Below the pieces are notes generated by a model, which saw only the letters and a program-made list of their open reading frames with translations, did not search any database and was not told the DNA's origin. From Planctomycetota bacterium (lineage in GTDB: Bacteria > Planctomycetota > Phycisphaerae > Sedimentisphaerales > UBA12454): a stretch of DNA of 50,603 bases. Shown piece after piece: positions 8,178 through 17,304 of the stretch; position 1 is the stretch's first letter, and every line of letters begins with the position of its first letter. The translations under genes and the position numbers were made by a program. The stretch spans positions 1 through 50,603 of the forward strand of contig JAHJUV010000115.1 in the NCBI GenBank assembly GCA_018828825.1. Direction: 5' to 3'.

Positions 8178-9854
8178 CTATTTTCTTCGGGCTGTGTAGG
8201 CTTCTGTCAGATTTTCCACTGCTGTTATTTTTGTCTCATGATAATCTTCTTCGCTGTTGACCTGCCAGATACTATCTTTGTTTTTTATACCTTTGACAAT
8301 ATTCTCAACTGCTACCATTGCTGTAAGCATCGAATGGTCCTGGTTGTTATAGCGATGCATACCGTTTCTGCCGATTAAAAAAAGGTTGGCAAAACTATCA
8401 GTATAGCTCTTAATAACATCAAACTGGTTATAGCTGCCAAAATAAGCCGGATAAGTTTTTTCAACTCTTACAACTACACTATCAAGAACATCGCTCTGCT
8501 CTATTATTCCAATCTTTTCAAGCTCCAAAGCAGCCATCTTCTTAAACTGCTCATCCGGCATATTCCAAAGATCATCGCCTTCATTACAGAAATACTCAAG
8601 GCCGAGCCAAACAGTATTTTCGTCTGCTACCATAAAGGGACTCCAATTATTAAACACCTGGAGCCTGCCGATTTTGACATCTTTTTCCTGGATGTAAATC
8701 CAGTTGTCAGGCACAATATCATTTGTTGTTTTAATATCAGTATCATTTTTAATTTTTAATTTTTTAACCAACAGGCCTACAGTGATAAAATCTCTATAAC
8801 ACAAACCAGATGCGACCTGTCTAACATTTTGAGGAACAGTTTGTCCCATTTCTTCAATCAAATCCTTCACAGGCATTGTAGAAAAAACATAATCGGCGGC
8901 TACTTCTGCAACTTCTGAAGTCTGGTGATTTTTCACATTTACAGAGATTGCTTTTTTGCCGTTATGGTTAAGCCCAATAACCTTGCATCCAAGATGAATT
9001 TCCCCACCTTTCGATTTGATAATCTCTGCAACCTTTTCCCATAACTGGCCGGGGCCAAATTTGGGGTATAAAAATTGAGAAATAAGGCTCGTTTCTATTT
9101 CTTTCTGGCCTATCGACACATCCCCACGAATAGCGGCTTTTACGGCATGTTTAATCGCTCTGGCGATAGAAAGCCCCTTTATCCTCTGTGCTCCCCATTC
9201 AGGCTGTATTTTATCGCAGCTTACCCCCCAGACCTTCTGTGTATAGTCTTTAAAGAATGTTTTATAAAGTTCTCTACCAAACCGATTAACCAGAAAATCC
9301 TCAAGCGATTTCTCGTGCTTTATCCTGATAATCCTTGCCTTGAGATAACTTAGGCCGATTTTAAAAGTCCGTAAAATCCCGAGATTTACAATCGTTTTTA
9401 CCGTAAGAGAAATGGGATAATCAAAAAACTTTCGCATAAACAGTATTCGCGAAAGCCTTTTTCGTACCAACATAACATTGTCGGTCTTTTCCGGGTCAGC
9501 TTCGAGATTTCTGCCATACTCGACAGGCGGCAATTTCCTCCCAAGCAGAACGTCATCTTTTGCCGGCAGAGTCTGAACAGGCATTAAGTCCAGCCAGAAA
9601 TTCATCACTCTGTCAGATTTCGAGAAAAAGCGGTGCCCACCTATATCAATACGGTTTCCTTTATAGTTGACCGTTTTCGAAATGCCGCCGATATCTTCGG
9701 TCTGCTCGAAAATTATCGGCTTAATATCGGTTTTGCTAAGCAGTTCAGAGGCAGCAGTGAGACCCGCGGGACCTGCACCAATGATTACAGCAATTTTATT
9801 GAAAGGATGTTTTTCAGGCATTGACTTTAAGGCTTTAACTGCGGCACTTTCCAT
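8178..9854 (-). CDS. NAD(P)/FAD-dependent oxidoreductase (UDP-galactopyranose mutase/amine oxidase-like)
   Basis: A 558-residue flavoprotein. The dinucleotide-binding motif GAGPAG is at 26-31, followed by the strand PIIFEQTEDIGGISKT and the GGHRFF segment typical of the UGM/protoporphyrinogen-oxidase superfamily. The C-terminal FAD-contacting part contains FLIGRNGMHRYNNQDHSM. Relatives are common in exopolysaccharide and lipid-linked sugar loci, where they are annotated only as FAD oxidoreductases. Two starts are possible: ATG at 9854, which overlaps the previous gene by 28 bases, or ATG at 9821 (residue 12), just after that gene's stop. Neither has a strong ribosome site. A galactofuranose-forming role is possible but not shown. 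Confidence 0.8.
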   Translation of the reverse strand: MESAAVKALKSMPEKHPFNKIAVIIGAGPAGLTAASELLSKTDIKPIIFEQTEDIGGISKTVNYKGNRIDIGGHRFFSKSDRVMNFWLDLMPVQTLPAKDDVLLGRKLPPVEYGRNLEADPEKTDNVMLVRKRLSRILFMRKFFDYPISLTVKTIVNLGILRTFKIGLSYLKARIIRIKHEKSLEDFLVNRFGRELYKTFFKDYTQKVWGVSCDKIQPEWGAQRIKGLSIARAIKHAVKAAIRGDVSIGQKEIETSLISQFLYPKFGPGQLWEKVAEIIKSKGGEIHLGCKVIGLNHNGKKAISVNVKNHQTSEVAEVAADYVFSTMPVKDLIEEMGQTVPQNVRQVASGLCYRDFITVGLLVKKLKIKNDTDIKTTNDIVPDNWIYIQEKDVKIGRLQVFNNWSPFMVADENTVWLGLEYFCNEGDDLWNMPDEQFKKMAALELEKIGIIEQSDVLDSVVVRVEKTYPAYFGSYNQFDVIKSYTDSFANLFLIGRNGMHRYNNQDHSMLTAMVAVENIVKGIKNKDSIWQVNSEEDYHETKITAVENLTEAYTARRK

Positions 9855-10870
9855 ATTTTTATTTCAGGACTAACTAAACAACCCGTGGCAAGATATTTCG
9901 AATCTGGTGAAAATGCAATATCAGAAACTGTTAAATTACTTGCCGGTATTTGGCCTATTTTTTGGCCGGTCGAAATATCCCAGAACCATACAACTCCGGC
10001 AGGCTCCGTATCTGCAGCAAGAATTTTGCCGTTGGGGCTTACCACTATACAGGAAATATTCTGCTTCTGATTAGCAGGAGTTTGATATTCGTCCATTACA
10101 AATGTCCTGAGAAGTTGTCCTGTGGCGGCATCAAACGCTAATATATGGCGGATTTTTTCAGCTATGAAAAGCAGCTTCCCATCCGGCGAAAATCCAGCAC
10201 GAGTAAATCTGCTGTATTTGTCAAACTCTTTTCCCCATAAAATTGTCTCGTTTTTCACATCAGATACAAATAGCCAGGCATGATTTCCTCCACCTGCACC
10301 TGCTAAAAAAGAACCATCATTTGTAACAGTAAAATCATATAAGACCGATTCGTCTATACTTGTGTCTTTCTGGAAAACAAATGATAATTCTTTAAACTCA
10401 GAATCAAACAAACCCAATTTAAACCGGCCTTTTTGTGTGCCTTCTTTAAAATTAACCGAAACTATGCCAAATTTGCCATTTTGTGAGGTTTTGATTGTTT
10501 TGCATTCAGCACCATAAGGCAAAGACAAACTTGTTAGCTCTTTATCAGCCTTTAGATTGGTAACGATTAGTCTCTCTAAATTTGTTGAAGGATTATAAAT
10601 AATTTTATCATCAGCAATTGGCACTGCTACTCTGGCTTGTGGTTTAGCGGCAACTGGCCAAATAGATAAATCCTTCCATTGCCAAGTATAAATATTATTT
10701 TCTTTTGAAATGACAAAAAGTCTATCTCCAACAGTGACAACCCTGTCAGTGCTTTCTGTCGGTCCCTGAAGCTGACGTACAAAATTGCTTTTTGAATCGG
10801 CGTAAAACATTAGTAATATAGGAATAATTATAACTATCGCTATAATAAGATTTCTATTTTTCTTGCTCAT
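9827..10870 (-). CDS. Membrane-anchored WD40-like beta-propeller protein
   Basis: A 347-residue protein with one N-terminal transmembrane anchor (about residues 8-24, LIIAIVIIIPILLMFYA), leaving the rest outside the cytoplasm. The ectodomain shows several propeller-blade repeats, clearest in FSPDGKLLFIA, VSPNGKILAAD with VWFWDISTGQ, and FSPDSKYLATG with IKIWKV. No catalytic motif is visible, so a binding or scaffold role in polymer export or modification is likely. The ribosome site is good (AAAGGGG before ATAATTATG). Its stop overlaps the longer form of the FAD oxidoreductase gene. Confidence 0.75.
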   Translation of the reverse strand: MSKKNRNLIIAIVIIIPILLMFYADSKSNFVRQLQGPTESTDRVVTVGDRLFVISKENNIYTWQWKDLSIWPVAAKPQARVAVPIADDKIIYNPSTNLERLIVTNLKADKELTSLSLPYGAECKTIKTSQNGKFGIVSVNFKEGTQKGRFKLGLFDSEFKELSFVFQKDTSIDESVLYDFTVTNDGSFLAGAGGGNHAWLFVSDVKNETILWGKEFDKYSRFTRAGFSPDGKLLFIAEKIRHILAFDAATGQLLRTFVMDEYQTPANQKQNISCIVVSPNGKILAADTEPAGVVWFWDISTGQKIGQIPASNLTVSDIAFSPDSKYLATGCLVSPEIKIWKVPQLKP

Positions 10871-10942
10871 AATTATTGCCCCTTTGCTTTCTTACTTCTT
10901 TTGACGCTGATTACGCGGATTTCACTGATTTTTTCTTTTGCT
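10871..10942. repeat. Extragenic repeat-like spacer
   Basis: This 72-base spacer contains, on the minus strand, ATCAGTGAAATCCGCG followed by TAATCAGCGTC. The phrase (sets of ATCNG with CGC in near-tandem order) closely resembles a family of extragenic repeats I have seen in several environmental bacterial genomes. Within this window it occurs once, so its repeat status rests on memory. Confidence 0.35.
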
Positions 10943-11557
10943 TCATACTTCAGCAACATATATGTTGCTGCTTATCCCGTGGCTGTCAATTTGTATGTTT
11001 AATTCAAATCCGCATTTTTTATATAATTTGTTGGCAGCCTCATTATCCGCAGCCACTAACACCTTAACTTTATCAATGCCACGTTTTCGGCATTCTTCAA
11101 AGCCAGTATCGACAAGCTGTTTTGCAATTCCCTTGCCTCTGCCTTCAGGGGCTACTGCGATTGAGAGTAATTCAGCGTCCGGCAAATCCATCTTTTTCAT
11201 TTTTGATGGATAAAAAAGATTATCCCATACTTTCTTAATTACCTGCAGGGATAACATTCTCTTAGCAAGCAAAAAGGCAAATTTAAAACCTTTTTTCAGG
11301 ACAACATGCTTATAAAGCTTTGAAAGGTTAGTCGAAAAGGCGACAAACCCCAAAACATTTTCATTCTCAACAGCAACAAAACCAAAACTATTTTTATCCC
11401 CTGCGATAGCTTCGTGTAATGCTGCTACAAACTCTTGTCCCAAAGAACTTATAAATCCGGTTGGAATATTTTTAATGTGCAGTTCTGCGATTTCGGGAAA
11501 CAAGTCTTTTTCGAGATGCTTAAATCTTACCAGAGATATTTTCGAATCTTGCTTCAT
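10943..11557 (-). CDS. GNAT family N-acetyltransferase
   Basis: A GNAT-fold acetyltransferase of about 204 residues. The acetyl-CoA pyrophosphate-binding motif A is LSIAVAPEGRGKGIAKQLV (Q/RxxGxG/A form RGKGIA), followed by the motif-B helix AADNEAANKLYKKCGFE. An N-terminal helical segment precedes the core. I prefer the ATG at 11557 (MKQDSK) over two upstream TTG codons. Enzymes of this type in polysaccharide loci acetylate amino sugars or unknown acceptors. The product could also be an unrelated amino-acid acetyltransferase; nothing in the sequence fixes the substrate. Confidence 0.85.
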   Translation of the reverse strand: MKQDSKISLVRFKHLEKDLFPEIAELHIKNIPTGFISSLGQEFVAALHEAIAGDKNSFGFVAVENENVLGFVAFSTNLSKLYKHVVLKKGFKFAFLLAKRMLSLQVIKKVWDNLFYPSKMKKMDLPDAELLSIAVAPEGRGKGIAKQLVDTGFEECRKRGIDKVKVLVAADNEAANKLYKKCGFELNIQIDSHGISSNIYVAEV

Positions 11558-11629
11558 TATCAACAAACTTTGATCAAGTCAGGGGATATCTTTATCTCTG
11601 TACAAATCAATTGTCCTGTTCCTGAACTT

Positions 11630-12754
11630 TTAGTATTTGAACACCACTTTGAATTCAGGTTCGTCTCCTACGGTAATGCGAACCTCGCCCTTTTCAAAAT
11701 CTCTGGTTACGGTATTACCCTGCCATTTTCTTTTTTCGCGAGGATTACCCAATTGCCTTTGCCACATCGGCCAGCCCCCTACCGGCCAGACTTCATATCG
11801 TGGCGAAGCGACATAAATCCCGCCCCAGTACGGCTGTTCAGGAGGCATAACAAGCAAAGCTGTTGCTGCCACCTTTCGGCCATCTTCATCCCAGCGACCC
11901 TTATTATATGTCAAAGTATCCGTATAAAGAAAAATACTTTTTCCTTTCTCAAGAACTGTCTGATAGCCATTTAGCTCCCGTTCGAACCCTTCAACAGTGC
12001 GAAGTCTATTTGGATGAGCAGCCATTTCATAACAAATGCCGTCAAGATATTGAGCAAATTCTGTCCACGTTTCAGGTTCGGCGGTAACATTGACAATAAG
12101 TTTCATATTTTCAAGTTCCGTCAGTTCTCTGGCGCATTTCAAAAATGCAAGACATTTCTGCGTCCACTGCTCAACTGTTAAACTGCCCGGAGACCAGAAT
12201 TTGTAAGTCCAATTATCCAAATAGAGCAAATTAACTCCGGCATGATGTACATTGTCTATAACCCTTTTCAATAGTGAACTCTGCACCTGCGGCAATCCGA
12301 CATCGAGATAATATCTATATCGGTCCCCGGGCCATGTTACCGGTCGATTGTCCTTGTCAACAATGACCCATGCAGGATTTATCGCACTGTGCGGAATACA
12401 GCCCTCAGGATAACCGGTTGTATCGCCAGCAGGTTTGGGCGGGGCAGATGTTGTTGAAGAATAGTAATAACCAATATACTTTACGCCATTTTGCTTCTGC
12501 TGTTGTATCGATTGGCGATATTCTTTTTCACTTGATGCGGTAGTCATCATCGTAATCCATGTAAAGATAAATTTATCATGAATCGGTCCTCGCCACTTAT
12601 TTTTACCTCCATGATACCAGCCATTAAAGAAAAAACGTTCTTCAGGCTTGTTGACGTCGGTGTTTTGTGGTAAAATAGGTTCTGCTGAGGATACCGATGA
12701 CAAAAAAACCGCCGCATCTAATATAAAAATTATGAAAAGCCTGTTGTATCTCAT
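11630..12754 (-). CDS. Exported TIM-barrel glycoside hydrolase-like protein
   Basis: A 374-residue protein with an N-terminal signal peptide (core LFIIFILDAAVFLSSVSSA). The pattern resembles putative glycosyl hydrolases of the GH114/GHL type: YIGYYYSS (strand 2), INPAWV, YYLDVGLPQVQ, then LLYLDNW with D180 at the end of a strand and LIVNVTAEPETW with YLDGICYEM and E243. D180 and E243 are candidate active-site acids. It sits between glycosyltransferase and GNAT genes, with its ATG overlapping the previous stop as ATGA, so it belongs to the operon. A plausible role is trimming or releasing the polymer in the periplasm. Substrate and even catalysis are inferred. Confidence 0.65.
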   Translation of the reverse strand: MRYNRLFIIFILDAAVFLSSVSSAEPILPQNTDVNKPEERFFFNGWYHGGKNKWRGPIHDKFIFTWITMMTTASSEKEYRQSIQQQKQNGVKYIGYYYSSTTSAPPKPAGDTTGYPEGCIPHSAINPAWVIVDKDNRPVTWPGDRYRYYLDVGLPQVQSSLLKRVIDNVHHAGVNLLYLDNWTYKFWSPGSLTVEQWTQKCLAFLKCARELTELENMKLIVNVTAEPETWTEFAQYLDGICYEMAAHPNRLRTVEGFERELNGYQTVLEKGKSIFLYTDTLTYNKGRWDEDGRKVAATALLVMPPEQPYWGGIYVASPRYEVWPVGGWPMWQRQLGNPREKRKWQGNTVTRDFEKGEVRITVGDEPEFKVVFKY

Positions 12755-13902
12755 CTGGTTTCCAAAAGTTTTTTTCGATGTTCAACAATTGCTTTTATCA
12801 TTTCTTTACGGTCAAATTTATTAACTACTCTTTGTCTTCCGGCTTTGCCCATTTTTATTCGAAGTTCAGGCTGACATATAAGTTTTCTTAAAGGCTCAAG
12901 TTGAGCTTTAGAACTCTGTGATTTAACCAGAAAACCCGTAATGCCATCTTCGACAGATTCTCGCGGACCAATAGTATTTGTTGAAATAACCGGAAGTTCC
13001 ATTGCCTGTGCTTCAAGGTTTACCTCGCCAAAACCTTCCCTGTACGTCGGCAAACAAAAAATATCCATAGCAGAATAATAAGGCAAAGGGTTGTCCTGCC
13101 AGCCTGCACATCTTATGCGATTATTCCGCTTGATTATTGAAACTGTGTCGCTGTCAAGCTTGTTCTTTTCTTCCTCTTCACCAATAAGCAAAAGATATAT
13201 TCTTGGAATTTCATTTGATAAAACATCAAATGCCTGAACCAATTCATTTATTCCCTTATCCCCAGTCAGTCTTGCAACTGTCCCTATTACAGTAGCATTT
13301 TCAGGAATATGATATTGATCTCTTATTTGATTTCTAAAAGGCTTCCATTTCTCAGGATTGAACAATCCAAGATCAACTCCGCATGCGCTACCGTTAAGCA
13401 TTACTTCATATTTTTCTTTTGTTCCCAGACTTTCGCCGAGTGCAAATTCAACCATTTCATGGGAAATAGGAATAATATTAGTGCTGATTGAACAAATGTT
13501 TTTTTCAAAAAACTTGAAGAGTTTATATTTAAAACCTGTCTGACCTGTATAATATAAACCCCATAGAATATATACCCGAATCGGAACTTTGGCAAGGAAA
13601 GCGGCAATAGCGCTTAATAGTGATGCTTTCGGTGTGCTGTATTGAACAATATCAAATCGTTCTTTTCTAAAAAGATGGATTAACTTAAGGATAGCTTTAA
13701 TATCGCTAAGAGGACTGATCATTCTTGAAAATGGAACAGGATAGAATTTAACGTTTTCCGGCAATTGATTATTCAATTCTCCATCATCTGCGCATATTAC
13801 GGTTATGTCAAATCCAGCTTGTTTTAGGGCTTCTAATTGGCCTTTATAAAATGCTTTTATTGAAGCCGAAACCGTCGTTAAAATACAAATTTTAGCATTC
13901 AT
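12751..13902 (-). CDS. GT4 family glycosyltransferase
   Basis: A 383-residue GT-B glycosyltransferase. The N-terminal domain begins KICILTTVSASIKAF and continues to IVQYSTPKASLLSAIAA. The C-terminal donor domain contains IGTVARLTGDKGINELVQAF, LLLIGEEEE and the EX7E region CLPTYREGFGEVNLEAQAMELPVI, with two glutamates placed as in GT4 retaining enzymes. It should add one sugar from a nucleotide donor to the lipid-linked repeat unit in the cytoplasm. Its ATG overlaps the acyltransferase stop by one base and its own stop overlaps the start of the glycosidase-like gene (ATGA), so translation is coupled on both sides. Confidence 0.92.
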   Translation of the reverse strand: MNAKICILTTVSASIKAFYKGQLEALKQAGFDITVICADDGELNNQLPENVKFYPVPFSRMISPLSDIKAILKLIHLFRKERFDIVQYSTPKASLLSAIAAFLAKVPIRVYILWGLYYTGQTGFKYKLFKFFEKNICSISTNIIPISHEMVEFALGESLGTKEKYEVMLNGSACGVDLGLFNPEKWKPFRNQIRDQYHIPENATVIGTVARLTGDKGINELVQAFDVLSNEIPRIYLLLIGEEEEKNKLDSDTVSIIKRNNRIRCAGWQDNPLPYYSAMDIFCLPTYREGFGEVNLEAQAMELPVISTNTIGPRESVEDGITGFLVKSQSSKAQLEPLRKLICQPELRIKMGKAGRQRVVNKFDRKEMIKAIVEHRKKLLETR

Positions 13903-14492
13903 TATTTTTCAGTATCCAATCTTGTAAAAACATTAGGTTCTTTGTCAATTCTTGGTCCAATCACCTTAGCAGGCACTCCACAAGCAAAAACATTATCAGG
14001 AATATCTTTTGTAACAACTGCGTTAGAACCTATTATTGTTCCTGAGCCAATAGAACAACCGGATACAATGGTTGCGTGCGAGGCAACCCAGCTTCCTTTC
14101 CCGATATGAACAGGAGCTGTTCTGGAACCACCAAATCTTACAGAATTATCCTTAAAACAATGTGAACTTGTCGTGATGACCACAAAAGGACTTAATTCAA
14201 CTTTATCTTCAATGATTAATCCACCTATGCCATCAATCCAGCAACCGGTCGCTATATAAACATTATCCCCTATTTGAATGCCGTGGGGATTTAAAAACGT
14301 GATATTCCTTGCAAGCTGAAGATTCTTGCCGCAACTTCTAAGAAAAGGCCTGATAAAAGCACCGCGAAGTCTTATAGTAACTCTGTTCTCAGGCAGCCAA
14401 TTAGTGGTAAGCTGAACTATCCACAGCGGCAAAGGATATCTAATTTGATAAATTATCTCCCTAAATATACGAAGTGCTATTTTCTTACACAT
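13902..14492 (-). CDS. Left-handed beta-helix acyltransferase
   Basis: A hexapeptide-repeat acyltransferase of about 196 residues. Imperfect hexad turns run from IQIGDNVYIATGCWIDGIGGLIIEDKV to IVSGCSIGSGTIIGSNAVVTKDIPDNV. The end VFACGVPAKVIG is the usual C-terminal cap of WcaF/NodL-like O-acetyltransferases, and the histidine of TSSHCF may be catalytic. It probably acetylates a sugar of the repeat unit. Starts: ATG at 14492 overlaps the preceding stop by 8 bases; a TTG at 14507 would extend the protein by five residues. I prefer the ATG. Confidence 0.87.
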   Translation of the reverse strand: MCKKIALRIFREIIYQIRYPLPLWIVQLTTNWLPENRVTIRLRGAFIRPFLRSCGKNLQLARNITFLNPHGIQIGDNVYIATGCWIDGIGGLIIEDKVELSPFVVITTSSHCFKDNSVRFGGSRTAPVHIGKGSWVASHATIVSGCSIGSGTIIGSNAVVTKDIPDNVFACGVPAKVIGPRIDKEPNVFTRLDTEK

Positions 14493-15699
14493 TTCCTGTT
14501 CGCTCAATAGTCATATTTTTAACTTTTTCGTAGAACTCTATTCGTCGCAACTCAAGCACATCTGCCGTGTACTCGCGGGCAATTTCAATATTTCTTGATA
14601 CAGCTTTCTTCATCATATCCGCATTCGAAATTACATATTTCAGCTTTTCATACAGCATCTCGACATCGGCAGGGGCGACGAGAAATTCCGGTTCGAGTAA
14701 TTCTGAAAATCCTCCTACCGTACTGCCTATACAAGGCAGCCCTCTTGCCATTGCCTCAATCACAGAACGTGGTAATCCCTCTTGTCGTGAAGGCAGGACA
14801 TATAAATCCATCTCGTCAAAATACTCAAGAACGCGTCTGCCGGGCGGCACCATTCCAACAAATTCAACCTTATTACCGGTACCTAATTTTTTTGCTCGTT
14901 CCCTCAACCATGTTTTATATTGACCGTCTCCGAGCATTATCAATTTAAGATTTATACCTTCACTAACACATTTGGCAGCAGCGTCAATAAGAATATCAGG
15001 GGCCTTATATAACTGGGCCATTGTACCTGCATAACAGATAAACCATGGCCCCCCTGAGTCAGCTTTGGCTTTTATTCTCTCGACTCTTCGCCTAACCATC
15101 CCTTCATCTGCTATTGCATCCACGGGCAGTTCTACGCTGGAATAATCAGTTGACCAGCCACCGGGAGGATACTTCTTCTGTAAGCTGTATCTGGTTACAT
15201 AGGAAGCGGCACAAGCTCCACGGCACTGGTCAGCGGCAACCCTGGCAAATTTCCATCTTACATACGGCCGAGATATGCTTTTAACGCTGCCAGCAGCTAA
15301 TGAATCCCACGGATCCCCAACAACTTCAACGCCAAAAGGAATATTTCGTTTTCTCAGCTCATACCACAACAAAGTCGACACTATACCAGGTATTCGCAAT
15401 ATAAATGCTTCTGGCTGTTTAACGGCTTTTCTTGCGAGGGATGCCAGAGAAAAATATTTCATCAGATATTGCCATGGTCCAATGAAACACGGAAGCGGCA
15501 GGAATTTTACTCCAAGCCCGTTTGCATATGTTTTTCCTGACGGCTTGTCAGGAACCTGCATAGCGCGGGCAAAAATCACTACTTCATCAAAAACCTTGAG
15601 GTATCTCTGCCAAAATCTGTAATCAAAACTTGACTGCGAATAAAAGCTGCCGTCCGGCGTACTTAAAAAACGCTCTTCAAGTGCAACCATTACACGCAT
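14485..15699 (-). CDS. GT4 family glycosyltransferase
   Basis: A 404-residue GT-B enzyme. The N-terminal domain is longer than usual, and the C-terminal donor-binding domain has FICYAGTMAQLYKAPDILIDA, LIMLGDGQYKTWLRERA, VEFVGMVPP and the EX7E region YVLPSRQEGLPRSVIEAMARGLPCI. It is the second of three GT4 enzymes in the locus. A 38-base gap separates it from the polymerase gene. Donor and linkage cannot be predicted. Confidence 0.92.
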   Translation of the reverse strand: MRVMVALEERFLSTPDGSFYSQSSFDYRFWQRYLKVFDEVVIFARAMQVPDKPSGKTYANGLGVKFLPLPCFIGPWQYLMKYFSLASLARKAVKQPEAFILRIPGIVSTLLWYELRKRNIPFGVEVVGDPWDSLAAGSVKSISRPYVRWKFARVAADQCRGACAASYVTRYSLQKKYPPGGWSTDYSSVELPVDAIADEGMVRRRVERIKAKADSGGPWFICYAGTMAQLYKAPDILIDAAAKCVSEGINLKLIMLGDGQYKTWLRERAKKLGTGNKVEFVGMVPPGRRVLEYFDEMDLYVLPSRQEGLPRSVIEAMARGLPCIGSTVGGFSELLEPEFLVAPADVEMLYEKLKYVISNADMMKKAVSRNIEIAREYTADVLELRRIEFYEKVKNMTIERTGNV

Positions 15700-15737
15700 A
15701 TTACCACCATGATATTTTATCGACCGTGAATGAAGTA

Positions 15738-17294
15738 TTAATCATTTTCTTGTTGAGAAGAAAACTCATTAGCCTGATAATCAAAATTATAATCCGGCAG
15801 GTTAACTTTTATACGTGAAAACCAGACAACAATGAACGAGGGACCTAAAAACTTTACCAGTGAAAATACAAGAGTCATGGTGTCGCCGGAAACAATTGAG
15901 ACCGACATATAAATCAGCACAGGCAGCAAAAACACAAGCATTGGGTCATTTTCCCAGCGGTCAACCAGACTTTTCATAAATTTTATTACAATTCCCCAGC
16001 TAAAAAACGCAAATAAAACTCCATGCCATTTAAAATTCGCATACGCTTCGCCCACCAAACCCGCTATCATTGTTGTTTTTTCAGACATTCCTGCATAAGC
16101 ACCGCGTCCAGCTCGCATATCCGTAATAACCTCATTCATACCGTTTGGTCTAGATGGCCAGATTTTATGCGGTATAACAGTAACAACAGCCGCAACATAT
16201 GTCTTTCCCCAACGCAACGGATAATTCCCAGCATCAATTTCCTGTTTGACAAACATCCACACATTCATTCTGCCAAGATCACCTACAATCGTACCGAGCA
16301 TACTTCTGCCGGCACGTTTTTCAAGTCGTTCTCGTTCGGCTGGATTAAAAGCTGCATAAAGACCCTGCGTGCCGAAAGATTTATAAAGAGAATAGACGTG
16401 TAATGGCCATAAAAGTAACAGAAAAGATATTACCATAGTTGACGCGCGAACTCTTTTTACCAAAAAATGATAAATTCCCACTGCCCAGAGAATGTGTATC
16501 ATAATCAGAGAACGACTGCCACGAAGACCGACAAAAGCTATGATAATAAGTAAAGCTATAAAGAACCGGGATATAATTGCTCCTCGCAACAAAACATTCA
16601 TATTTGCAGAAACACTCTTTATCTTGATTATCTTGGATAATACCCAAAAAAGTATGGCGGACGGAATCATATCTACTAAAAGAAATAATAAAGCTTTGCC
16701 CTGTGTGAAGGAATATCTGGTTTCAAAATCACCTCTTACTGCCCCTGAATACACAATTAAAGCATACGCATAAGCAAGAAAAGCAAAAACCAACATAAGA
16801 ACTACACAAAAATCAAGCCGACCTACCGATGGAACAGCTGGCCGGGAGAAAATGCTATCAGCAAACCTTTTACCCAAAGAAAGGCTATAACCGGCAAAAA
16901 AACAGAACAATCCTGCCACACAGATTATCATGACCTTGCCCATTAAAGAGTTTCGGTCGCCTTCCAAGGGCAGTAACTCACCGTAATCCCCGACAATTAG
17001 ATGAATCAATGGAGTAACCACTAAGAGATGCGTCAAAACCAAAGTAGATAGGCATAGCGGATCGAAAGAATTCCTTTTGCCGATTAACCAGACAAATACC
17101 ATTGGCGAAAGAAATATACAACAAACAGATATTGGAACAAAAGACCAATGCCGCACTTGTGAAAAACTTACAGCTATAACAATCATCACAAACAAACCAA
17201 TCAGCCCGCCAATCACATAGTAAGCCGGATTTGGTTGAGACTGAATAGCTTCTGCCTGTGACGATTCAATATATGGTTCAAAATCCTGTTTCAA
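15738..17294 (-). CDS. Wzy-like oligosaccharide repeat-unit polymerase
   Basis: A 518-residue integral membrane protein with about 12 hydrophobic helices and a long extracytoplasmic loop (roughly residues 300-410, rich in Arg, Glu and Gly, including ERERLEKRAGRSML and PSRPNGMNEVITDMRAGRGAYAG). This layout, with little sequence conservation, is typical of Wzy/O-antigen polymerases, which join lipid-linked repeats in the periplasm. The start is TTG, supported by AGGAT just upstream; the next ATG is far inside the first helix. Wzx at 21172 and initiating transferases in the same locus support a Wzx/Wzy-dependent pathway. An O-antigen ligase is the alternative. Confidence 0.78.
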   Translation of the reverse strand: MKQDFEPYIESSQAEAIQSQPNPAYYVIGGLIGLFVMIVIAVSFSQVRHWSFVPISVCCIFLSPMVFVWLIGKRNSFDPLCLSTLVLTHLLVVTPLIHLIVGDYGELLPLEGDRNSLMGKVMIICVAGLFCFFAGYSLSLGKRFADSIFSRPAVPSVGRLDFCVVLMLVFAFLAYAYALIVYSGAVRGDFETRYSFTQGKALLFLLVDMIPSAILFWVLSKIIKIKSVSANMNVLLRGAIISRFFIALLIIIAFVGLRGSRSLIMIHILWAVGIYHFLVKRVRASTMVISFLLLLWPLHVYSLYKSFGTQGLYAAFNPAERERLEKRAGRSMLGTIVGDLGRMNVWMFVKQEIDAGNYPLRWGKTYVAAVVTVIPHKIWPSRPNGMNEVITDMRAGRGAYAGMSEKTTMIAGLVGEAYANFKWHGVLFAFFSWGIVIKFMKSLVDRWENDPMLVFLLPVLIYMSVSIVSGDTMTLVFSLVKFLGPSFIVVWFSRIKVNLPDYNFDYQANEFSSQQEND

Positions 17295-17304
17295 AATTAT
17301 CCTA

